This document shows, piece after piece, positions 11,801 through 20,800 of a DNA stretch of 28,936 nucleotides. The notes beneath the pieces were generated by a model, which searched no databases, was not told where the DNA came from, and saw only the letters and a program-made list of their open reading frames with translations. This DNA is from Plakobranchus ocellatus (taxonomy: Eukaryota > Mollusca > Gastropoda > Plakobranchidae): positions 871,718-900,653 of the forward strand of contig BLXT01002328.1 in NCBI GenBank assembly GCA_019648995.1, in the 5' to 3' direction. Both the position numbers and the translations under genes were made by a program. Position 1 is the first letter of the stretch. Each line of letters begins with the position of its first letter.

Positions 11801-14800
11801 ATCTTATTCTTAACATTTGCATGATAACACAACTATTTTTACTACACTGATTCAAATATCTCTAATCTTATAGGCTAGATCTTATTTTAATCAATATCTT
11901 GGTCTAGATCTTAGAACTAATAATACATACAAATATATTTATATATATATTTTGTTTTGTTTTGTTTTTGTTTTTGCTTCATCTTAAAAGTTTTGTTTGC
12001 ATAAGATTATGAACAACGGTTGTTGAAAAAAAATTGTAACAACAGAAAGATTTTCGTACCATCAAAATTTTTAGATTCTCATTACTAAAACTAAGCTACA
12101 AATACAGTGGAACACGTTTAAACCGAAATTCTAGGGAGTATGATTTCTATTTTGGTTTAAGCATATTGCATTAAATAAGTAAAATTAATAAAGGAAAGTA
12201 ACCAGGTTCTGAAATATTAAGTTAAACCAATCCCACCCATCATCACATCATAATGTGAATGAACACGCCTATCCACGAATCTTTCTCTCTTTTTTATCCA
12301 TCTCTCTATCTCCTTCTCTTTCTTTTTCAGTTACGAGGTTCTTGCGCCTGTAGTGTTATCAATGTAGAATAATAGAGCTTTCACAATTTCATCATCGCCT
12401 AAGTCAGTTTTCGGTCCTCAAGTCCTCTACTTTTACAATTTAATCATCGCCTAAGTTTTCAAGTAATAAAGTTCTCAACAAGAGAGATGGCTTTATTACC
12501 AGCTGTGATGCAACAGTGTTTGCTTAGCTTTGCGCCGACAGGACCTAGACATGTATGCAGGGAGTGTCTGGCACGATCCTGCTGCTGTAACTGAATAGTG
12601 GAAGAGAAAGGAATGACGAGTTTTTGCAGTAGACTTAGACCTAGCCAAACATTGGGCCTGGCCATCTGTAGTGTGAAGTACTGGTAATGGTATTGAGTTT
12701 GCATGGAGTAATGCGAGAAAGAAAGGGAAGGGCAAGGTACTTAAAAAAAAAATTGTTTTATGTGTCGGTCTGACAGTGACTGGGCTTTCCAGGTACTTTT
12801 TATTTCACTTTAGCGATAGTAAGGCAGCCAAAGCTTTCGGTTTACCACATGTTTAATAAGAAAGAATGTGAGGAAAATCGAGAAGCTCTTCAATTTCTTT
12901 CTGGTTTAGCCTTTTTTTTTTGGTTCAGTCATTTTGGGTTTAGGAGTGGTCTACTGCACATCAAATTTCATTAAACTAGTTTTTAAAATATCTTAAAGAG
13001 GCCAGTGACACAGATTAAAAGAAAAATACCGGTCAGTGCTGAGTAAGTTGAGGAATGAAGGATAGTTTCCAATTTTAAGTGACTTGGATTTAATACTTAA
13101 ACTATCATTAACAAAAATTAACAATTTACTTTGAGATGTACATATACATTAGTACAGATCTATATAGTTTCACATTATGTATATCATATAAATAACTATA
13201 AAAATATTTGTGTAGGGAAGTATAAGATTTTGAGTAGCACATGTGGGTGTTTTGAGTTCAAGCATTTTCTTGTGAGTATGTGCATATAAATTTTTTTGCA
13301 ATATATATATTTTTTTAAAATATATCTATTGCAAAAAAATTTATATGTACATATAATTGAAATGTTTTTTTTGGTTCATGAAGAGATCATCTCACACTCA
13401 TTATTATCTAACTTGCATCATGAGTGCTGTAATTGTCACTACTATTTTTATCTGACAAAGCCTAAAGGTGAAACCTCTCAAGGTTACCTTTGTTTTAAAT
13501 AAATTAAATTGACTTTCTTGTGTTTTTGTTTTGTATTTTGGGCACTGAAAGTTTGAGGATAGCAATTTCCGAAGCTGTCAAGATAACTTTCTCAGTTTCT
13601 TTTACAATATGAAATATATGCAGCCATATATTATCTTTACGAGCAGTAGAAGCTCTTTAAACCAAAAGCTGATCAACTGAAAACTCAATGAACCGCAAAG
13701 CATTAGCTTGTTTGTGCACTTCCCTTCTTTGTCTCTATGCTATCAAGTGTGACCAAACCCATTACAACTTGTAAAAAAAAAAACAGATCTAAAATAATTT
13801 GCTTGTACATAATCTTCATGCCCTTTGAAATTTAAAAAATTTGCAAGTCTAATCCAAGTATTTGGCAGCCATCTTTCACTCATCCATATGCACTAGTAGT
13901 ACACTTGGCCTAGCCTTAATTTGACTGAGAAATAGGGGTAAATCACATTCATCTAGGCCTTCCCGGCCTAGATGAATCCAAGCAAAATAATTTAAACTCA
14001 TAGGATATCATTTTAAAGCTTAAAAAATGCAGATTCTAGTGATTATTTTTTAGGTCCCAAAACAAAATGATTTTTAAAAAAATCCAAAATTTTGGTTTCA
14101 AGAGCTTGTACTCAACTGTCATTGAAATTTAGAAACTTACCATAGGGATTAAAGTTTGGAGACACAACACTGTCTGCAAGAGAGAACAGGATGAGCCCAA
14201 TACTCATACACACACATGCCAAGATATCAATCAAGCTGAATGTTTTTCCTAATGCAAAAAAAAACAATGTATCAAAGTCATTTTTAAATAAAACAAAATT
14301 AAGTGATTCCATATTTTGATGTATTTCTTGTCAAACCCTTTTTTTATAGTAACTGTTGTTTTTGTATTACATCCGAGAAATTAGCAGTCTTCTCAAAACA
14401 CAATCTTTTCTTTTCTAACTCCTTTCAACGATTTACCTATATTAAGATCAACAATATCATAAAAAAATTAAAAATACAACTGATTGGCTTTGCAATACTT
14501 TTGCCTCATAAGATTTGCTGCAATATCAAATTTTAATATTCCTTTTAAATGCTGATAAAACCAGAGCACCAATAAAAAGGTTCTCAATGAACTATACCTT
14601 GAATGAGGATACCACCAACCAGCACAGGTATAAGTTTGCAGCATTTAAAAATGACCTGCGTTGGATAATTCAAATAACCAACAGAGGTGTTGGATAAACC
14701 CATTGTTGCCACCGTTAGAAAAGCCAGAATAAGATACATTTTGAGTGGTATCCTGAAAAAAAAGATGGTCAAACACATAAACTTTCACCACAAAACAAAA

Positions 14801-17800
14801 CTGTTTGCAGCAGAACACATGTAATATCACTTGTCATCATTATCAAAATTTAACATCCAAAATACCTTCACATTATTTCATGTTAGTTTAATCACGACGA
14901 AGACTCATTACCATTACAGAAAAGAATTATAAAATATGTTAAGAGTAATATTTAATGAAAATAAGAGTGCAAAAAATCACCTAATATACTTAATTACCAT
15001 CACAAATGGTTTTGTGCTATTCAGTTATAGGTCTAACTGTAACATGATCTTTCAAACAAACTAAAGAACAGCAATCACTTTATATAAGTCTTGCGAAAAC
15101 TGAAAAAAAATTCTTATTAATTTAATGAACAATTTCAAAACACCAAAGTAAATTTTCAATATTCTATAGATCTACAAATTGACTAACACTGGTGGTCTAT
15201 CTTTCAGAGAAATCTCAAATGATCTCTCAGCCATCTTTTTTAACCCACAGCTTCCAGAAAATTCTAGTTATGTAATATCCAGGCTAATGTTACAGAAACA
15301 ATCCATGCCAGAAAAGACTAGAAATTATCGTCTTATGTAATCAAGATAAGCTAAAAATATTCTCCAACCAAATACTTTCGTTTACCTCCTTCTTAATAGG
15401 TAAACATCTCTGGAGGTTTCTAACAGCACACCAAGCTTACCTGATCTCTAGGGTTTTGATCTAGCAATGTTTTCCCACCTTTGAAAGCTTTCCAGAAATC
15501 CCTAGGTCTAAAAAGGTAAGGATAGCAAAATAAAATAATAGCACTATTAAACATAGGCCTAGCAGAGGCCAATTAAGAATTTAACTGAATATTGCCAGTT
15601 AACAAGGCCAGATCCACCAAGGGTTAACCATACTGAAACTAGATCTAGACTCAATTCATAAAACCAATTTTGTCACAATTATTTGCTCAAACTTTTACCT
15701 CCTCTGTTTATCCTGCATAAATTGAAGCTCTGCTATACCAAAAATGGTATAATAAAAGAACTGAATCAGAGTTAAGTACCATCCAAATGTCTTAAATCCA
15801 TCCAACCTAAAAATGAGTTCCTGAAAAAGAAAAAAAATCAAGTTGACATAGATATTACATGATTTCAATTTCATTTTATCTACAACGCTGGCCTACACTA
15901 GAACATTTCAGTAAGGAATGTAAACAGTGTTCATTTCTTTCAAAGGCCAGAAATCTAAGACCCTAGAGGTGATTTTGTTTTTTAGTCAGCTTTCTTTATA
16001 AATTTGTAAAGCTGATTACATCATGTTTGTAATAATGCAATAGAGCTCATTTACAACAGCTTTGGATGCAATGGGATCTTACATAGAGCGGAACCTTATT
16101 GATTTTTGCCCTCTTTATTCTCTAGTTAGTATGCCTGCAGCAGGGGTACATTTGGGCAATATTAGGGCCTTTTGTAAAAATCTAGACATGTTTCAGAGTT
16201 AATTTATGTCTCCTTGGTCTTAAAACAAGTCATACATTGTATATCAATTTTTTCTCACTTCCCAAGTTACACATAGAACCACTTGCAGATCATGAGGAAG
16301 AGAAGGGAGATATTTATCTATCTGTGGAAGATAGAGACAGAGAGAAAGAGAGAAGGTATTTTATGTGTGTGTATAATGTGTGTGTGTGCACACTTTTGTT
16401 TGTTGTCATTTGAAGGTCTACTGATGGAAAGGATGGCCTGTATAGCTAGCTCATACATTTCGAAAGATTTGCAAAGATCAAGCGAGTGGCCTTGACAGAA
16501 ATGGGGCAAGTTCATTTAGTATAGGCCCAAATGTAGGAGCTCTCAACTGTAATAGATGCCTTTGTCAAACTCTTCAAGGATTATGATGAAGTGAAAAAAG
16601 AACTGATGTAAAGGTACAATCTGAAACAGGTTGGATATCAACGCAATTTCCGCATATAGAAATTGTAAGCCTGAAGAGGGTGAAAAAACTGGGATCTTCA
16701 TGACCTAAATGTATTTAAATCAGTGGGTCAAAATTTTCAAGACAGAGCAGATTATGAACAACTGAGAGACATGTTTCTTTGAGAATATTTCATGAAATGC
16801 CTGCCCAGAGGACCTTGATATATGTAGCAGAAAGAAAATTCTTCCTGACCTCAAGAAAGCTGGCAAAGAAGCAGATTTGCACCTGTTAGCTCTGTGCAAC
16901 TGTGCAAACCAGAAAACGATTTCAGCATAGGTCAGCTTACAGGAGATGTCAAGGTTCCAAATATGTTCCAAATGCAAGAGACAAGATTACATTGCTCTCA
17001 TTTGTATGCTATTGAGCATCCTGGATGTGAACATGATGTGACTTCCAGCTTCAGCAGCCACTTCTGCTCTGAAAGTTATGAACAATCTCCAGATTGAAGG
17101 GAAAGGGGCATGTTCCATCAAGGGAAGTCTGCCAGTTGAGGGTTAATTTGCCTTCTTGAAAGGAGAGATGAATGGTCATCAAAGTGATGAGAGACATGGC
17201 TGTGCCTTTTGCACAAGATGAATGTTGTCTTCTGCTGAGGATTAACAATACAGCATTGTTATCTGAGAGGCACTTATCAAATTGAGAATGCTTTATCTGT
17301 GTGGATAGCTGAAGGCGTTGTACATCACTACAGACAATCTTTGATGGGCTTTTTAGGATCAGGGAAGGAGTGCGAGGCCCTGAGAATCCTGACATGACAT
17401 CAGCCGTTTATCATGAAGAAAAAATGGCAATTTAGTTGAGGGCCCCTCAGTGTAATTAGATCTGAGGCTTCCTGCTTCCTGAAGCAAGATAATTGCTCCT
17501 AGCTGCTTTGCTCGCTCAACAAGGTTAGTTGTTACTTTTTTTACATCAAATAATTTTTATTCCTTGAAAAGTTTCATACCACAAACTTCGTATCAATTTT
17601 AATGCTATGAAGCAATGCAACTGTGTCACTGTAGATGAGGCAATTTCTTTATTTGGATTTTAAAAGAAGTTTGTAATTTTCTGTTGTATTCAATAACCTT
17701 TCTAAATATAATCTTAATAAAGAGTTTCACAATTTTTACAAATTAGATAATTGTGTTGTCAGAAAGTATATCATCTAGTGACTATTCTGCCTTAAACTCT

Positions 17801-20800
17801 TCATAGCCTAACTCACAGTTACTTTTCGGTGGCAGCTTGTGTAAAGTACCCAAATCAACAAGAGATTTCCTTTCTGTCATTTGATGTCATTAAAATGGCC
17901 TTAGTTATTGTTTTTTCCCTGGAATTTCAAGATATGGCTAAGACAGATTTTGAGTACCTGCATCTCTTGACACACTTTGTGATGTACATTAGAAACTTTA
18001 AAATGATTAAGAAACTTCAAGGGAAAAAATCTAATTAAGATAAAATAGCAATGCAAGACTACCAGCAAAAATATTTCACATGGGTGTGTGTGTGTGGGGG
18101 GGGGGGGGGGNNNNNNNNNGCATAATTTTTCAATTTTCTGAAACTGCATTGATGAAAATCCATTGGAAGAATGATAAGACTTGAACTTGTTCACTGATGA
18201 TAAAGATATTGAGAGGCCTTTTTCGTATCAAAAGGCACCAGTTAGAGAACAGCAGTTTTATGGTCCCTTGTTACCCAGGTTTCTCGAGCACCAAACTGTT
18301 TGCTTACTCAGGCAGCCACACACAAAAAAAAATTTAATGATGTCGACAGTGTGTTTATCTGTGTGTATGTGTGTATCTAAAATGACTTCCTTCAAGCTAT
18401 AGAGACCATATGGTGGTAGTTCTCTTGAAAGTCACAGAATATCAGAGACATCACGGAAGGATCAGTTTCCCTTCAAATGAATGTCTATTCTCAATAATTT
18501 TCCCAACCCTATAATTTAAAGGGATCAAGTTTTTTTTTCTTTCTCATCCAAGAGGTCAAAGGTGTTTTACTTTAAAGCACTACATGTATCTGATATTAAC
18601 ACCTGCGGAACCGTTTTGTTCAGGTATGCATATATACCCAAGCCTTTTGATACCATACAACAATGTAAAATGAAAGCTATATGATGGCCCTTCTATGGTT
18701 TACCAAAAGAACTGGAAAATTGTCTTAATCTACTTCTTAATTTGTCAGGGATACATGATTTTGTTGTCAGATACTTCTTTTATGCATAATATCTATGTTG
18801 GGACTAGTGTAGTTATGTTTTGATTTTAGCTGAGCATAATTGGGTATTTGGTGTGTGTGTGTGGGAATTATATCTATAAATTATATCTGAAGATTATATC
18901 TATAGGTTATATCTATTTGGTTGTACCTATAAGCTTATTGATCTATGAAGTAGTTTTGAGGAGAGTTTCCTCGTGAGTGGATTAATCTTTAATAACTAAT
19001 TTAATTGTATAAGAACTCTATCGCGTAACGCAGATTCAGATTACTCTGTATTGTCGCGCCTGCTTGCGTGGACTTTTGTATTTGGCTCACCTCGTATCTA
19101 TCTGTCTTCTTCTTTGTGTAACTTCCCTACTTCTTTATATATTTATTCGTTTATTATAATATAGTCTTTCTGTCGCCTATCCCCTGTGTTCTGCCTTTTA
19201 ATTGTGTGAACCTCTCATGCAGTCGATGTAGTTAAGTCTTACAGTGATTGTTGTTTACATTGTGTGTAGCTGTTGACCGGCTGTGTTTGCCTCTAACATA
19301 TTTGGAGGAGACACCTCAACAATCTACACCAAATGTTTCACTATAAAAGATTACTATATGCATTGTTAAGTCCTTTTTAAAGACCTTTACAGTCATACCT
19401 AACTTGTATGTGTTATTTTTACATTAATAAATCAACGTTGAAAACAAAGATATTTTCAATGAATAGGGCCAAACCACTGTACAAGTCAGAACAGCAGTAG
19501 GTCATGATTCACTGCATACAGTCTAGCCAAATCAAAGATATCAGTTACATTCCAAGCAAAGAACTAAAAAAACAGCTTTGAACAGCCGTATGACTGTTCT
19601 GGTAGGTACGGCATTGTCCAGAGCTGAAGTCTTGAGTGAAATGTTGACCAAGACAGGCTCAGTGGAGTTGATCGTGACTAATTGATCAAACATAGTCGAG
19701 AGGATCTGGCAATACCGGAACATGTGGTTTTTAAGAAGACTTTTCTTTTTTGAAGGGACAAGACTGCTTCTTTCAAGAGGGTTAAAGGTATGGTTTATCA
19801 TCATTTTGAGGATCCTTGCAGAAATATCAAGACTAAAACAAGTGGTCTTGATGAATTCATTACATGATTACATGATGTTGATAGCTGACAACTCCAAGCA
19901 AAAGACAAGCTCCTGAGCAATTGGGGTAGACATCAAATTTGACAAAGTATTGCTGCCCTTATGATGTGTCTTGAAAATGGCAAAGAGAGATAATGTGCCA
20001 AGAGTATACCTGACTAACACGCCTTTCAAGTATGTGGCTATTGATAAAGTCTCCCATCCATCCACCCAGTGAGTCTGGACATAGATTCATCCTAACTCTC
20101 ATTGAGATGCTAGCAGATATGCAAAGGCAGTTGCCTTACAAAAGATCCACATCAAGGCTGTAGTGCTTAAGGACATTTACACACTTGATTACGTGTTCCT
20201 GAGGAAGTGCTGAGTGATCAAGTGACGCAGTTCATGTCACACTGCATGAGGGGAAAGCTTGCTGCACTCTTGGAAACAAACAGAAGGTAAAGACACCCTT
20301 TTATCCAAAATGCAATGGTCTGGTGAAAAGATTCAATGCCATTCTCAAGAAGCATCTCTACCCATTTTGCAGTGAGCTGCCTAGGCAGTGGTATTGCTGG
20401 AATGGATGTATTTTGCCCATTTGAGTTTCTGTATGGAAGGACTGCGTGTGGTCCTATGCATATCCTAAGAGAGTTGTAGACAAATGAAATAGAGGAGCCA
20501 GTGAAGAAGTCCAGCTACAAAGATGTTCTAAACTGTAAGAACAGCTTGACAACATAATACAGATGGCTTGTAAAGCGCTGAAAAAAGCCCAAATGTGCTA
20601 GTTTGACAAGGTTTCATGCCAAAAAATAATCCTAGCAAAACATGTACAAAATTAACAGAGGCATTGAGCTACGTTTTTGTATATTTACCTTGCATTTGGA
20701 TGAAAAAGTTGAAAGCTATTATTGAAGTGGATAGTGGTAAATTGCTGATGAATGATGATCATTATTATTTGCCAATGGCTAAGTTGATTTTTGCAATGAC

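Noticed and set aside
12459-12735. Overlapping minus-strand frames of about 80 residues
   Set aside because: They lie inside the Tigger-like element but show no transposase motif.
18181-18230. FTDDKDIE stretch considered as the reverse transcriptase YxDD box of the gypsy element
   Set aside because: The flanking residues do not fit a reverse transcriptase and no other RT box was found nearby.
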